Assembly (NCBI GenBank): GCA_900316305.1
Contig: ONCM01000002.1
Location: forward strand, 1-37,966
Length of the DNA: 37,966 bases
Direction of reading: 5' to 3'
Source: an uncultured Bacteroidales bacterium
Lineage (GTDB): Bacteria; Bacteroidota; Bacteroidia; Bacteroidales; WCHB1-69
The position numbers and the translations under genes are program-made. The notes under the pieces are model-generated. The model saw nothing but the letters and a program-made list of their open reading frames with translations. It searched no databases and was not told where the DNA came from. Positions 8,801 to 17,660 of the stretch are shown one piece after another. Each line of letters begins with the position of its first letter. Positions within the stretch are counted from its first letter, which is position 1.

Positions 8801-10846
8801 GTTGAAGACATGGTCTCCGTTGCCGTCGTTGCTCCATACGGTGGCGTTGGCAGCGCTCCAGGTGGCACCAAAGTCGGTGGAGACAATCACCATGAACTTG
8901 TCGTCCTGCTGGGCGGTGGTATCACCAATGGGGGAGGCGTTGTTGTATGCGGTAAGCGCCAAATCGAAAGTCAATACGGGGTTGGTCAGCGCACTCAGGT
9001 CGATGGGCGGTGTCACTAACCAGTTGTTGACGTTTGTGCCCCAGATGTTCAGCTTGGCGTGGTTGGCCCCAAAGACCTGTGTGTTGTTGAAGACCCAGCC
9101 GCTGGTGGCCTCAGTGAGGCTGCCACCGGCGAAAATGTTGCTGGCCAGACCGGTGAAACGACCCCAGCATATTGGAAGAGTGGTGGAACCGTCAAAGTTC
9201 TGGGCGAACGGGGCAATGTAGGCACCGCATGCAGTGGTGAAAGAACCTGTTCCCAAGCTGTTGACGGTGCTGCCGTCTTCGCAGATGGAGGCCACATACC
9301 AGAGATAGTCCGTGGCGGATGCGAGGTTGTCGATGACGAAACCGGCGGAGTCCGCAGCGATGTTCGCGATTTCGGTCCAGCTGGTGTCGTAAGAGGCTCT
9401 GTAATACAGGTTGTAGAAGTCGGTGCCGCCGTTCCAGTTGACGGTGGCGGACGTGCTGGTCACCAGATCTACGGTCAGGCCGCTGGGCGTGCCGCAGGAC
9501 GGTATCTCTTCCACGGTGATGTCATCTACAAACCAGTACCAGTTGCTGCTGGTCTCGTATTTGAACGTGATGAAATATTGGTTGTTGGGGTCTGTGCCGA
9601 CATTCTCAAAACTGACCAGATAAGGGTGCGGGTTGTTGTCGCCGATTTGTGCGGCATTGATGGACCATACGGGCACGAACGTGCTGCTGTCGCCGGGAGA
9701 GGTTACATAACCCACGCTGAGCGTGCCGGAATAGGAACCTTCACGGAAGGTGTAGAAAGAAATCTGCAGGTCGGAAAGGCTCAAGGGCATCAGCGGCATC
9801 ACCGCATAGATGGGTTCGTAAGTGTTGTAGTTGCATTTGAACATCAGCACTTTGTCGCCGTTTCCCGTGCCGTAATCCTCAACCGCTTTCGGGTAGCCGT
9901 CAAAGGGGTTGATCTTCGTCCAGCATTCGGGAAGACCGTTTTGCGGAACGCTGTTGAAGTTTTGCGTATAAGGCAGGGACATATTGCACTCAATGCCGTT
10001 GCCGGAAAGGGTCACTTCCGTGGTCACGGAGCCGTCGGTGAGGGTCAGTATGGCGGTGTCAACGTTGGCGTATGCCGGGAAATATCTGACATACAGCACA
10101 CTGTCGGTACTCGCCATCGTGACGCTGTTGCTGAAGTTGATGTTGTTGAGGGAGACCTCGAACGGAGCGTTGACCATAGCAGTGATGGCGCCCGCAAGGT
10201 TATAGCCGGATACCGACACGGTTTGGGCAGCGGAAGGGGCACCGGCCGGCACATTCAGGAACTGGAGTGCCGTCGGAACTGCCGTAATGATAGCGGAGGT
10301 TGCCATGGAGGTCACCGAGACATCGTCCAAGATGAGGGCCATCTTGTTGGTGCAGTTGTAGTGCCGGAAAGCGATATAGACCGTGCTGCCGGTGTAAGCG
10401 CTCAAATCGACAGTCTTCTCATCCCAGTGGTAAGAGGGAAGTGTCTCGTCATACACCAACGTGAACGAGGTGAGGTCGGTGGCTGAGGTGGTGGAGACAA
10501 AAATGCCGTAGTGCTCGGCGGGTTGTGAGAATCCCGACATCCGCCAGAAATGCAGCGTGCTGGCGCCGGTCAGCGTGATGGGCGGGGTGACCAGCCAGTT
10601 GTCGGGCGTCAACGCTGCCCCGTTAAGCTTCGAGAAGGAGACGTATGCGCCCTCTCCGGTATGCCCGTCCACGTAAGTGGTGGAGTTGTGGACCCAGGTG
10701 TTCCCGTCACCGTCCGAGTCGATGTTCGTCCAGCCTGCCGGCAGAACGCCATCCTCAAAACCTTCACTGAAAACGGTGACCTGCGCCCTGCTGGAGAACG
10801 CGAACATGGTCAACAGTAATGACAAAAACAGTACAATTTTTTTCAT
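5834..10846 (-). CDS. Giant secreted choice-of-anchor J / fn3 / CUB-like protein with T9SS sorting domain
   Basis: Complete at 1670 residues. Signal peptide 1-21 (MKKIVLFLSLLLTMFAFSSRA). A choice-of-anchor J domain covers about 22-185, with the typical DNWLVTPPI and ILDDVSV signatures. An Ig-like domain ending in TLSGNG lies at about 188-288. Four further anchor-J modules start near 290, 543, 1031 and 1314, alternating with fn3 modules. A CUB-like module sits at about 828-944. The T9SS type A domain begins near 1594 (VTLYPNPAKEYVDI) and ends in TVTKRFVKK. The family is exported by Sec, then by T9SS. Binding or adhesion is an inference; no catalytic domain is visible. It has its own -7 promoter and a terminator, so it is probably a single-gene transcript. 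It is closely related to the downstream gene. Confidence 0.93.
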   Translation of the reverse strand: MKKIVLFLSLLLTMFAFSSRAQVTVFSEGFEDGVLPAGWTNIDSDGDGNTWVHNSTTYVDGHTGEGAYVSFSKLNGAALTPDNWLVTPPITLTGASTLHFWRMSGFSQPAEHYGIFVSTTSATDLTSFTLVYDETLPSYHWDEKTVDLSAYTGSTVYIAFRHYNCTNKMALILDDVSVTSMATSAIITAVPTALQFLNVPAGAPSAAQTVSVSGYNLAGAITAMVNAPFEVSLNNINFSNSVTMASTDSVLYVRYFPAYANVDTAILTLTDGSVTTEVTLSGNGIECNMSLPYTQNFNSVPQNGLPECWTKINPFDGYPKAVEDYGTGNGDKVLMFKCNYNTYEPIYAVMPLMPLSLSDLQISFYTFREGSYSGTLSVGYVTSPGDSSTFVPVWSINAAQIGDNNPHPYLVSFENVGTDPNNQYFITFKYETSSNWYWFVDDITVEEIPSCGTPSGLTVDLVTSTSATVNWNGGTDFYNLYYRASYDTSWTEIANIAADSAGFVIDNLASATDYLWYVASICEDGSTVNSLGTGSFTTACGAYIAPFAQNFDGSTTLPICWGRFTGLASNIFAGGSLTEATSGWVFNNTQVFGANHAKLNIWGTNVNNWLVTPPIDLSALTNPVLTFDLALTAYNNASPIGDTTAQQDDKFMVIVSTDFGATWSAANATVWSNDGNGDHVFNHISAAGEEATISLANYANQTVLIAFYGESTVTGNGDNDLHVDNVMVYNATSCVKPSNLSVSAVTANSVTLAWGENGSATNWNIEYGPSGYTQGSTSGTLVDANANPFTIGNLSAMAYDFYVQADCGDEQSLWIGPVTATPGTYNMGVTGSDTLTTCDLIVLDNGGANGNYSSNCNYTLVLYPETAGSSIAVSGTYNTESGWDYLYIYDGAGTGGTQLGQFSGAGTIPAMVASNGPLTLKFTSDGGVNMSGFQLNVTCASCTPPGFLTTSNLTATSTDLTWVGMSTTYMVEYKADSDTVWTSETTLDTFLTLNGLTPLTSYQVNVYGDCGGDYSPAASITFITPMVATAIPYNTDFSDGSDQNWLLNNGSCANGWMIGAVSDSDNALFISSNNNTPGYNTSVFSVVTAEKIFTIGEATEVIINFDVKVGGEDEFDFMKVFFAPSDTNYPAINTNVAYASATFSQYAVDFTNYLPYTGSDNPYAINLTNDSTLHITTVMPNPVANPSTTSTAKLVFLWRNDTSNGDQPGAVIDNVSVEAVACPAPVDLTITSITTTDAVLEWTPTGTEDSWTLEFKEASDNDWTTVTVNTAPSYSFDNLQSGTTYQVRIQANCDAGEQSIWTNFTFSTPCDAVSTFPYTEGFENGGNMPDCWTQEYVIGAVNWTFRAGASSSSGIHEAHTGDYNAFFYQNNNNGYTTRLVSPILDLTNLTDPYITYWYAKQAWGNDQDYLYVYYRTAPDEQWLPLTQYSSSVVVWTMDSLALPNPSATYQIAFVGNANYGHGIVLDDITVDGVFTPEPEPCDAPTGLHAVEVGNDFIILEWDNDPNVNTWQVSYYGTGGSLGPESGEYFTETNIDTFHYEFIVMDMQHHGVALTTSIYYHFTVRALCENNTWSAWSDTITVATPYVGIEDRLEKAVTLYPNPAKEYVDIRVDGEVNVTDMEIFDVYGKMIWTNNHSSIPTRINVSGLADGIYFVRVTTDEGTVTKRFVKK

Positions 10847-10907
10847 CTGTCTTGAATTTTGTGAAATTTTATGTTTAATTTTTGATTTTTCAAAAGAAAC
10901 CAGACTG

Positions 10908-10915
10908 CAAAAGTA
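10908..10915 (-). promoter_or_regulatory. Bacteroidetes-type -7 box for the second giant gene
   Basis: TACTTTTG on the minus strand, followed by CAG, matches TAnnTTTG and lies 61 bp upstream of the ATG at 10846. No clear -33 TTTG was seen. Confidence 0.6.
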
Positions 10916-10968
10916 TAATATTTATCATGCCATCCGTATGAAAAATTATGAACAGCTGTTGAAAACCA

Positions 10969-11010
10969 CTAACCGCTAACCGTTAACTGCTAACTACTAA
11001 CTGCTAACTG
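10969..11010. repeat. Heptamer array (ctaactg) containing a stop codon
   Basis: Six contiguous units: ctaaccg, ctaaccg, ttaactg, ctaacta, ctaactg, ctaactg. The last two units encode the final VSS-stop of the helicase gene on the minus strand. No hairpin terminator is visible for that gene. Confidence 0.85.
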
Positions 11011-12430
11011 TCTCGAACATCTCCTCCATAAACCCCAACAAATACACCTTCTCCGTACTTCTCGTCACAGCGGTGTACATCCAGCGGAGGTACTCTTTGT
11101 CGATGGTGTTGTCGGGCAGGAAGCCTTGGTCGATGAGCACGTGCTTCCACTGGCCGCCCTGTGTCTTGTGGCAGGTCAGTGCATAGGCGAACTTCACCTG
11201 CACGGCGTTCAAAAAAGGGTCGTTCTTGATTTTCATGAATCGCGCTCGCGGGTTGAGGATGTCCATATAGTCCTCTGCCACCGCGTAATAGAGCTTTTGG
11301 TTCGCCTCGTGCGACAGTGACGGCCCGTCGCAGTCCAGGCTCTCCAAGATGATTTTCATATCCACGTAAGGGTGTTCTGGGTAATCGCACAGCCGAACAG
11401 TCACATCCGCGAAATGGAAGCCGTAGAGCTCCTGCTGTTTGTGGATGGACATGATCTCCATGATGTCGCCGTTGGCCAAGAAACCGGCCTCCGAAAGTTC
11501 GTCTAGCCAGTAGTAGTTGTTCTTGACCGCCATGATGTAATCGCCTGTGGCAATGTTGTTTTCGCGGAACAGCACACGGCTGCGTACGGCGTTGTTGTAC
11601 TGGAACGCCCGCTTGTTGGAGCGCGTCACCAGCACGATTTCGTCGCTGTCGTGTTCGTTGTAGAGCGTGTTGAGCAGCTCTTCCATCTCACCGCCCGACA
11701 CGCGCCGGAAGTCCTCGAACTTCTCCCCGCTGAACAACGGCAGCATGTAGTCGCCGGCGTTGATCTTGTCGCGCACCCGTGTGGCGTTGTAGAGGATGCC
11801 CGAGTCCAGCGACTGTCGCACCACATCCGTAAGCCGCGCCCCGAAAACCTCCACGTTGTAGGCGTGGCGCAGGTAGTCCGCATCGAGGGCCGGACTCTCG
11901 TCGGCGTGCACCGGCGGCAGCTGCGCGTCGTCGCCCACGAAGAGCATCCGGTTGCTGTCGCCCAGATAGACAAACTCCATCAAGTCGTCCAGCAAACTGT
12001 TGCCGACCAGCTCGTTAATCGAACCTTGCGCGGAAATCATGGAGGCCTCGTCCACGATGAAGAGGGTGTGGCTGTCTTTGTTCTCACGCCGCACGAATTT
12101 GGTGAGGCCCTCCTTGCTGGCAACGCGGTAGATCCATTTGTGGATGGTGTATGCCTTGCGACCGGCGTACTGCGAGAGCACCTTGGCGGCGCGACCCGTG
12201 GGGGCGAGCATCACGATGTGCACCCCGATGTCAGTCAGCGAGTTCACCAGCGCGCTCACTAAACTGGTCTTGCCAGTGCCGGCATAACCCGACAGCTGAA
12301 AGAGGAAATTGTCGCCCTTGCCGTAAATGAATTCGGTGAGGCGCTCCATCGCCTCGGCTTGGCTCTCCGTCGGTTCGAAACCGAAATGTTGTCGAAAACG
12401 CGCCTGAAAGGCGCTTCTGCTTCTGTCCAT
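10997..12430 (-). CDS. RecD-like superfamily 1B DNA helicase
   Basis: A 477-residue cytoplasmic ATP-dependent DNA helicase, presumably working on DNA ends in repair or recombination. Motif I (Walker A) is GYAGTGKT at 48-55. Motif II is DEAS at 127-130. The GDDAQLPPV motif (motif III type) follows. The C-terminal UvrD_C_2-type motifs are YALTCHKTQGGQW near 415-430 and YTAVTRSTEKVYLLG near 455-470. The length suits the short Bacteroidetes RecD/Dda-like class rather than full RecD2. The start is 21 bp downstream of the C10 peptidase stop on the same strand, so the two are probably co-transcribed, although no functional link is evident. The last three codons and the TAG lie in a heptamer array. 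The helicase fold is certain; the exact pathway is not. Confidence 0.9.
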   Translation of the reverse strand: MDRSRSAFQARFRQHFGFEPTESQAEAMERLTEFIYGKGDNFLFQLSGYAGTGKTSLVSALVNSLTDIGVHIVMLAPTGRAAKVLSQYAGRKAYTIHKWIYRVASKEGLTKFVRRENKDSHTLFIVDEASMISAQGSINELVGNSLLDDLMEFVYLGDSNRMLFVGDDAQLPPVHADESPALDADYLRHAYNVEVFGARLTDVVRQSLDSGILYNATRVRDKINAGDYMLPLFSGEKFEDFRRVSGGEMEELLNTLYNEHDSDEIVLVTRSNKRAFQYNNAVRSRVLFRENNIATGDYIMAVKNNYYWLDELSEAGFLANGDIMEIMSIHKQQELYGFHFADVTVRLCDYPEHPYVDMKIILESLDCDGPSLSHEANQKLYYAVAEDYMDILNPRARFMKIKNDPFLNAVQVKFAYALTCHKTQGGQWKHVLIDQGFLPDNTIDKEYLRWMYTAVTRSTEKVYLLGFMEEMFETVSS

Positions 12431-12451
12431 GGTTGTTTTGAAAGATTTGGT

Positions 12452-14518
12452 TTACAATTTGATGAATTTGCGGGTGACCGTACCGTTCATGGTCTGGATG
12501 GTAATGGTGTAAACGCCTGAGCATAACTTGTTTACGGGAATGGTGACCTGCTCGGTGCCGAATGTGCCCTCATAGACCGTGCGCCCGTCGGCGTTGCGGA
12601 TGACCACCATGCGGACGGGTTCGTCGCAGGTGAGCGTCACGTGGTCGCTGGCCGGGTTGGGGTAGAGGGCGAGCGACTCACGCCCGTGCGTGTCCACCCC
12701 CACGAGACCGCCCGTGTAGTCGATGTCAAAACCGGCATCCATACCGCTCTCGTCCGTCTCCAGAACAAGCATCAGACGGCGGGTGTCCAGCACAAAACCG
12801 GTGTCCGCCAAGTGTCCGGTGAGCGAAAGCAGATGGTTCGCCTCGGTGACAGTGTTGTTGTAGAAGTGCAGGTAGTCGTGCCCCTCCTCCAAATCCAGAC
12901 TGTTGATGTGGAAGGCAACGGCAGAATAGCTGTTGTTAAGCATGATACGGAACTTGCAGGTAGTGAGGTTGTTGTATGGGGAACTGTCACTACCATCGGT
13001 GATAGTGCCAGTGGCGGAGGTGTACATCTTCGTGCCGCTGCAGAATTCGGTTCTGTTTGCGGTGTAGTGCGCCCGGAAACCCATACTTTCCGATGAATCT
13101 CCTGTGACGAGCCGGATGTGGAGACTGGGAGTGCTCAGGGTCATGTTGAGAGTTCCGGTGTCAGCGGTATAGGCGGTGGGACCGGTCATGTCGTCGCCGG
13201 TTTCGATAAACAAGGTGTCGCCTTCGGCAATGTTGTAGTCCATCGTCAGACTGATGCTGGCCAGGTTTTGACTTTCAGGATGGATGTACCAAGAAAAGTC
13301 CATCCCAGATGCGCAAGATTCCCACGTCTGGCTGCCATCGGTGAAGGTGCCCGCATCAGCAGTCATCAGCAGACTACCCGTCAGCGGCTGCGGGGTGGGG
13401 TAGGTGTACAGCGTGGTGTCGGGGTATCCGTTGATGATCAGCTCCTGCGCGAGGTTGAAGTTGTTGTTGCCCACCATCAGGGAGTTGGTGTAATAGTAGT
13501 TGTCCATATAGCCGCTCCACCCGAAGTTGAAGTGGAAAAAGTAGGCGCTATCAACTGTCTTGTAGCCGTCGCAGATGAAGCCGTGACCGTTGATATCCGG
13601 CACGCTCCAGCCGGCGTAATACATCGGAATCCGGCGACTCAAGTGGCTGACAATCACGCTGTCCCAGTTGAGGTCGGTGGAGTCGCGGAAGAGGTATTCG
13701 GTCTCAGGCGAGAACTTGAAAAACGTGCGCAACACCCGTGCCGCACTGTGGTTGGTCATGCCGGAGCCGTCGGGACCGTAGTGCATGTCAACTCCTACGC
13801 CGCAATGGTAGATCAGCTTGGAGATCTCCGTGTTGATGGCCGTCGGCACATCGCACATGGCGTTGTAGTTGTAGGTGGCGTTCTCGTAGTCTGCCGACTG
13901 CACGCCGTAGTGCTCGTCGGTGTAGCTGTAGCTGCCGACACCGTGTTCGGGGAAGCGGAAGTAGTAGAGGAGTTGCCCCATCGCGGTGGCCACGCAGCCG
14001 GTCACCACGCGCCCGTTCTGGCCGGCGTAGTCGCGCGGACAGTAGTAGTTGTAGTACTCGCCCTGGTCCCACTGGGAGTGCAGCAGCGGTTCTATCTCAT
14101 CACCCGTGCGGAAGCCGCGCGCGCCGGAAAGGAGCTCTTCCCACTGGCTCACGAACTGCGGTTGCACAATATGTTGTTTCTTAATCTGCGCGATCTGGTT
14201 GGCGTAGTGGTTGATCCACATCTCGAAGGGTGGCACCACATCGCTTTCGCTGTAAATCTGCTGGTCGGAGAAAGAGAGTATGGGCTGTGCGCTCTTGTCG
14301 CCCGAAACCACCACAAACCCGTTCTCCGCGTTGAAGAAGTAGAGCAGGTTGCCCTCTTCCCTGCTGATCGTCTTGGCACAACGGACGAGCGTCTTCCCTT
14401 GACTCTCCAGAAAACGCTGCGCCACCGTTGCTGCCTCCTGCTCGGAGACCGCCTGCGCAAACCCCATCCCTACTAGGGACAAGCATAATAGTGTTGTGTA
14501 AATTTGTTTCATATTCAT
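12452..14518 (-). CDS. C10 family (streptopain-like) cysteine peptidase with T9SS sorting domain
   Basis: A secreted cysteine protease of 688 residues. Signal peptide about 1-21. A Spi-type pro-inhibitor region covers about 22-115 (FFNAENGFVVVSGD is typical). In the catalytic domain the nucleophile is Cys175 in TGCVATAMGQ and the histidine is His312 in GHGFICDGY, followed by the HFNFGWSGYMDNYYY segment. Two CUB-like beta modules follow (about 383-488 and 492-604). The T9SS type A domain starts near 615 (LALYPNPASDHVTL) and ends in VTRKFIKL. Streptopain, interpain and the Bacteroides Bfp enzymes belong to this family; activation by removal of the pro-domain is known there and inferred here. 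All key residues are present. The first ATG is used; a second lies two codons later. Its upstream region is unusual (repeat-rich 5' leader). Confidence 0.95.
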   Translation of the reverse strand: MNMKQIYTTLLCLSLVGMGFAQAVSEQEAATVAQRFLESQGKTLVRCAKTISREEGNLLYFFNAENGFVVVSGDKSAQPILSFSDQQIYSESDVVPPFEMWINHYANQIAQIKKQHIVQPQFVSQWEELLSGARGFRTGDEIEPLLHSQWDQGEYYNYYCPRDYAGQNGRVVTGCVATAMGQLLYYFRFPEHGVGSYSYTDEHYGVQSADYENATYNYNAMCDVPTAINTEISKLIYHCGVGVDMHYGPDGSGMTNHSAARVLRTFFKFSPETEYLFRDSTDLNWDSVIVSHLSRRIPMYYAGWSVPDINGHGFICDGYKTVDSAYFFHFNFGWSGYMDNYYYTNSLMVGNNNFNLAQELIINGYPDTTLYTYPTPQPLTGSLLMTADAGTFTDGSQTWESCASGMDFSWYIHPESQNLASISLTMDYNIAEGDTLFIETGDDMTGPTAYTADTGTLNMTLSTPSLHIRLVTGDSSESMGFRAHYTANRTEFCSGTKMYTSATGTITDGSDSSPYNNLTTCKFRIMLNNSYSAVAFHINSLDLEEGHDYLHFYNNTVTEANHLLSLTGHLADTGFVLDTRRLMLVLETDESGMDAGFDIDYTGGLVGVDTHGRESLALYPNPASDHVTLTCDEPVRMVVIRNADGRTVYEGTFGTEQVTIPVNKLCSGVYTITIQTMNGTVTRKFIKL

Positions 14519-14552
14519 ATCGTTTTTGTTTGATTTCTTGTAGAAAGGCGAT

Positions 14553-14724
14553 GGTTTCAGGTTTCAAGTTTCATCGTCTCATCGTTTTTCATCGCTTCAT
14601 CGTTTCATCGTTTTTCATCGCTTCATCGCTTTTCATCGCTTCTTTCATCGCTTCTTTCATCGTCTCATCGTTTTTCATCGCTTCTTTCATCGTCTCATCG
14701 TTTTTCATCGCCACATTCATCGCA
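14553..14724. repeat. Repeat-rich leader: ggtttca heptamers and a catcg-based repeat
   Basis: Three 7-bp units (ggtttca, ggtttca, agtttca; 14553-14573) are followed by about sixteen copies of catcg separated by short T/C-rich linkers, 8, 10 or 12 bp apart. The same motif recurs briefly at 17907-17924. The block lies between the C10 peptidase start and its likely promoter. Confidence 0.8.
14589..14720 (-). CDS. Candidate repeat-built micro-ORF in the peptidase leader
   Basis: A 43-codon frame starts with MNVA and consists of the blocks MKNDET, MKEA, MKNDET, MKEA, MKEA, MKSDEA, MKNDET, MKR. All block lengths are multiples of three (18 or 12 nt). Some differences between blocks are synonymous (gag/gaa for Glu). 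It lies downstream of the TATTTTTG box at 14736-14743 and upstream of the C10 peptidase. The predicted peptide is highly charged and helical. No homologue is recognised. It may be an unselected by-product of a catcg repeat, so confidence is low. Confidence 0.3.
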   Translation of the reverse strand: MNVAMKNDETMKEAMKNDETMKEAMKEAMKSDEAMKNDETMKR

Positions 14725-14735
14725 TTTCGCCGCCG

Positions 14736-14743
14736 CAAAAATA
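14736..14743 (-). promoter_or_regulatory. Putative -7 box for the C10 peptidase / helicase transcript
   Basis: TATTTTTG on the minus strand, matching TAnnTTTG. It would give a leader of about 210 nt that contains the catcg repeats. It is divergent from the hisS box 36 bp away. No clear -33 element was seen. Confidence 0.5.
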
Positions 14744-14771
14744 AAGAAAAAAATAATATCCCGAATTTTTG

Positions 14772-14779
14772 TATTTTTG
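14772..14779 (+). promoter_or_regulatory. Putative -7 box for hisS
   Basis: TATTTTTG followed by CCG, 27 bp upstream of the hisS ATG. It matches the Bacteroidetes -7 consensus and implies a leader of about 20 nt. Confidence 0.6.
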
Positions 14780-14806
14780 CCGTTTGAATCAAAACAATAT
14801 TAAAAT

Positions 14807-16171
14807 ATGGTAAAACCCTCTATTCCAAAAGGTACAAGAGACTTCACGCCCGTCGAGATGATGCGGCGCAATTATATATTTGACACCATCCGCAAGGTCT
14901 TCCACAGACATGCCTGCCTCCCCATCGAAACCCCGGCCATGGAGAACCTCTCCACGCTCATGGGCAAGTACGGCGAGGAGGGCGACCGTTTGCTGTTCAA
15001 GATCCTCAACTCCGGGGATTTTACCAAAGGGGTTGATTTCCAGGATGAAACGCAGAGTACAAATAAGCTCGCCTCCCAACTTTGCGAGAAGGGCTTGCGT
15101 TACGACCTGACGGTGCCCTTCGCCCGTTTTATTGTGCAGCACCAGAGCGAGCTCACCTTCCCGTTCAAACGGTATCAGATGCAGCCCGTGTGGCGCGCTG
15201 ACCGTCCGCAGAAGGGACGCTATCGCGAGTTCTACCAGTGCGACGTTGATATCATCGGCAGCAACTCGCTGCTCAACGAGGCCGAACTGGTGGAGATCAC
15301 CGACGAGGTGTTCCGCGCCTTCGGCATCAACATCGTTATGCTGATCAACAACCGCAAGATTCTCAGCGGTATCGCGGAAGTTTTCTGTTCGCCTGAACAG
15401 GTCACCGACCTTTGCGTGGCCCTCGACAAGCTGGATAAGATCGGTCGTGAGGCCGTCTGCGCCGAGATGCTGGAGCGCGGCATCTCCCAAGAGGCCGTCT
15501 GCGGCATGGCCCCGCTTTTCGAACTCAACGGACTCTCCAATGCGGAGGTCCTCGATAAGCTCGAAAAGATGTTGGCCAATTCCGAGACGGGTCTGCAAGG
15601 CGTACAAGAGTTGCGGACGGTGCTGAATTATGTGGATAAGATGCAGATAGCCACAGAGTTGAAAGTGGATGTCACTCTCGCCCGCGGACTGAACTACTAT
15701 ACTGGCGCCATCTTCGAGATCAAGGCGAAGGATGTGGCCATGGGCAGCATCTCCGGCGGCGGTCGCTACGACAACCTCACTGGCATCTTCGGACTCAAGA
15801 ACATGTCAGGTGTGGGTATCTCTTACGGTGCCGAGCGTATCTACGACGTGCTCAACGAGTTGAACCTCTTCCCGCAGCACATCCTCACGCCCATCACTGC
15901 CATGTTCGTCAACTTCGGCGGCAAGGACGAGATTTACGCCCTGCAGGGACTGCGAAAGCTTCGCGATGCCAACATTCCCGCAGAAATCTACCCTGACAGC
16001 ACCAAAATCGGCAAACAGATGAACTACGCCAACGCCAAAAGCATCCCTTACGTCATCATGGCCGGCGAAAACGAACGCACCCAAGGCATCTACACCCTCA
16101 AGAACATGCAAACCGGCGACCAAAAAGCTATAACGATTGATGACATTGTTGAAATCATTCATAATTCATAA
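14807..16171 (+). CDS. hisS: Histidine--tRNA ligase
   Basis: A class II aminoacyl-tRNA synthetase of 454 residues that charges tRNA-His in the cytoplasm. The N-terminal PKGTRDFTP motif (7-15) and the motif 2 region ([15 protein letters not shown], then [15 protein letters not shown]) are visible. So are the histidine-binding ARGLNYYTG motif and motif 3 ([11 protein letters not shown]). The C-terminal anticodon-binding domain covers about the last 95 residues. Length and motifs suit the Bacteroidetes form. The last four residues (IHNS) and the TAA stop are encoded by the heptamer array that begins at 16157, so the natural C-terminus depends on repeat sequence. Its own -7 box lies upstream. The downstream DUF389 gene starts at the far end of the array and may be co-transcribed. 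Confidence 0.97.
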   Translation: MVKPSIPKGTRDFTPVEMMRRNYIFDTIRKVFHRHACLPIETPAMENLSTLMGKYGEEGDRLLFKILNSGDFTKGVDFQDETQSTNKLASQLCEKGLRYDLTVPFARFIVQHQSELTFPFKRYQMQPVWRADRPQKGRYREFYQCDVDIIGSNSLLNEAELVEITDEVFRAFGINIVMLINNRKILSGIAEVFCSPEQVTDLCVALDKLDKIGREAVCAEMLERGISQEAVCGMAPLFELNGLSNAEVLDKLEKMLANSETGLQGVQELRTVLNYVDKMQIATELKVDVTLARGLNYYTGAIFEIKAKDVAMGSISGGGRYDNLTGIFGLKNMSGVGISYGAERIYDVLNELNLFPQHILTPITAMFVNFGGKDEIYALQGLRKLRDANIPAEIYPDSTKIGKQMNYANAKSIPYVIMAGENERTQGIYTLKNMQTGDQKAITIDDIVEIIHNS

Positions 16172-16253
16172 TTCATAATTCATAATTCATAATTCATAAT
16201 TCATCATTCATAATTATTCTACATTCTACATTCTTCATTCTACATTCTACATT
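16157..16253. repeat. Double heptamer array filling the hisS-DUF389 gap
   Basis: Eight units of attcata (one attcatc) run from 16157 to 16212. A 3-bp joint follows, then five units of attctac (one attcttc) at 16216-16250 plus a partial att. The hisS stop is in the second and third units. The ATG of the next gene follows the last partial unit with no gap. Confidence 0.9.
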
Positions 16254-17654
16254 ATGGAAGACGAACCCACCCCCAAAAAGCACCACCCCCTCCGTGTCCG
16301 GATTCGCAAGTTCTGGTACGATGTGCTGGAATACACCCATTTGCGGGATGATACCGACTACGAAGCCACGGTCAAGACCATCTCCAGCAGTGTGGAATTC
16401 CGCGGGGTGAATCTGTGGGTGCTCGCCTTCGCCATCATCGTGGCCTCCGTCGGACTGAACGTCAACTCCACGGCGGTCATCATTGGTGCCATGTTGATTT
16501 CACCGATTATGGGTCCCATCACTGGGGTCGGTCTCGCTGTGGGTATCTTGGACGAAGACTTGTTGAAGAAGTCCCTGCGGAATCTTATTATCATGGTGAT
16601 TATCAGTTTGTTGACATCTACATTGTACTTCCTGATTTCCCCATTGAGCGAGGCGCAGTCGGAGCTTCTGGCGCGCACACGTCCCACGATTTTCGATGTC
16701 ATCATCGCCTTCTTCGGTGGATTGGCGGGCATTGTGGCCACTTCGCGCAAAAGTCAGCCGTTCACGGTGATCTCCGGTGTGGCCATCGCCACGGCTTTGA
16801 TGCCGCCGCTCTGTACGGCCGGTTACGGACTGGCAACCTGGCAGTTACGCTTCTTCGGCGGCGCCTTCTACCTCTTCTTTATCAACTCCTTCTTCATTGC
16901 CTTGGCCAACTTCATCATGGTGCGTTTTCTGGGATTCCCGCAGGTTCGTTATATAGATAACAGTCGTCTGAACGCGGTAAAGCGCATGATATATGCTTTC
17001 GCCATCGTGGTGATGATTCCCAGCGTCGTCATCGCCATCAACCTCGTGCGTGAGTCGGCTTTCCATTCCCAGGCCATCCGATTCGTCACGGAAATCCAGC
17101 AAAGCCCTTATTTCGACAAGGTGCAGCTGATTGACCACCACAGCAACTACAACAACAAGTCGCAGACCATCACCCTCCGTGTCATCGGCAAGCCGCTGAC
17201 TGAGGAGGATATCGCCCATATCCAGACCATTATGCGCACCGAGTATGGTCTTGACCATGCCAAGTTGGTCGTCAAGCAGACGGACGGCATGATCGATTTC
17301 ACGCAGCAGACCCAGCTCATTGAGGACATCATCGATAAAAAGGATGCCGTCATTGATCGGCAGGACTCCACCATCACGGCGTTGCGTGCCGAGCTCCACA
17401 AAATCACGGGCTCGTCGGAAAACACCATCCAAGTTGTTCGTGAAATCCAATCGCAATATCCTGATGTGCAAAGTGTTGCCATTGCATCAATGGACTGCTA
17501 CGACACCAAAACCCTCGAGCACCACGCCATGCCGGTGGTTTACCTCAAATGGAAGGATGGTCGCAGCCATCCCGATGCGGAGCGCCACCTTCTGAAATGG
17601 CTGAAGGTGCGGCTGAACGCCGAAGAGATCGAAATTGTAACCGTCAAAAATTAG
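16254..17654 (+). CDS. DUF389 family integral membrane protein
   Basis: A 466-residue inner-membrane protein with the DUF389 hydrophobic domain. A cytoplasmic N-terminus (1-50) precedes about seven hydrophobic segments near 51-70, 74-100, 107-131, 143-162, 169-193, 199-222 and 242-264. Conserved family text includes NSTAVIIGAMLISPIMGP and IATALMPPLCTAGYGL. The C-terminal 200 residues are soluble, with a coiled-coil-like stretch near 350-385 (IEDIIDKKDAVIDRQDSTI). The function of the family is not established; a transport role is often guessed. The start codon directly abuts a heptamer array and no strong promoter is visible, so it is probably read from hisS. A strong terminator follows 6 bp after the stop. 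Confidence 0.9.
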   Translation: MEDEPTPKKHHPLRVRIRKFWYDVLEYTHLRDDTDYEATVKTISSSVEFRGVNLWVLAFAIIVASVGLNVNSTAVIIGAMLISPIMGPITGVGLAVGILDEDLLKKSLRNLIIMVIISLLTSTLYFLISPLSEAQSELLARTRPTIFDVIIAFFGGLAGIVATSRKSQPFTVISGVAIATALMPPLCTAGYGLATWQLRFFGGAFYLFFINSFFIALANFIMVRFLGFPQVRYIDNSRLNAVKRMIYAFAIVVMIPSVVIAINLVRESAFHSQAIRFVTEIQQSPYFDKVQLIDHHSNYNNKSQTITLRVIGKPLTEEDIAHIQTIMRTEYGLDHAKLVVKQTDGMIDFTQQTQLIEDIIDKKDAVIDRQDSTITALRAELHKITGSSENTIQVVREIQSQYPDVQSVAIASMDCYDTKTLEHHAMPVVYLKWKDGRSHPDAERHLLKWLKVRLNAEEIEIVTVKN

Positions 17655-17660
17655 CCCATA

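Noticed and set aside
13118-14476. A 452-codon plus-strand frame opposite the C10 peptidase
   Set aside because: Shadow; the minus strand encodes the catalytic Cys and His in their correct motifs.
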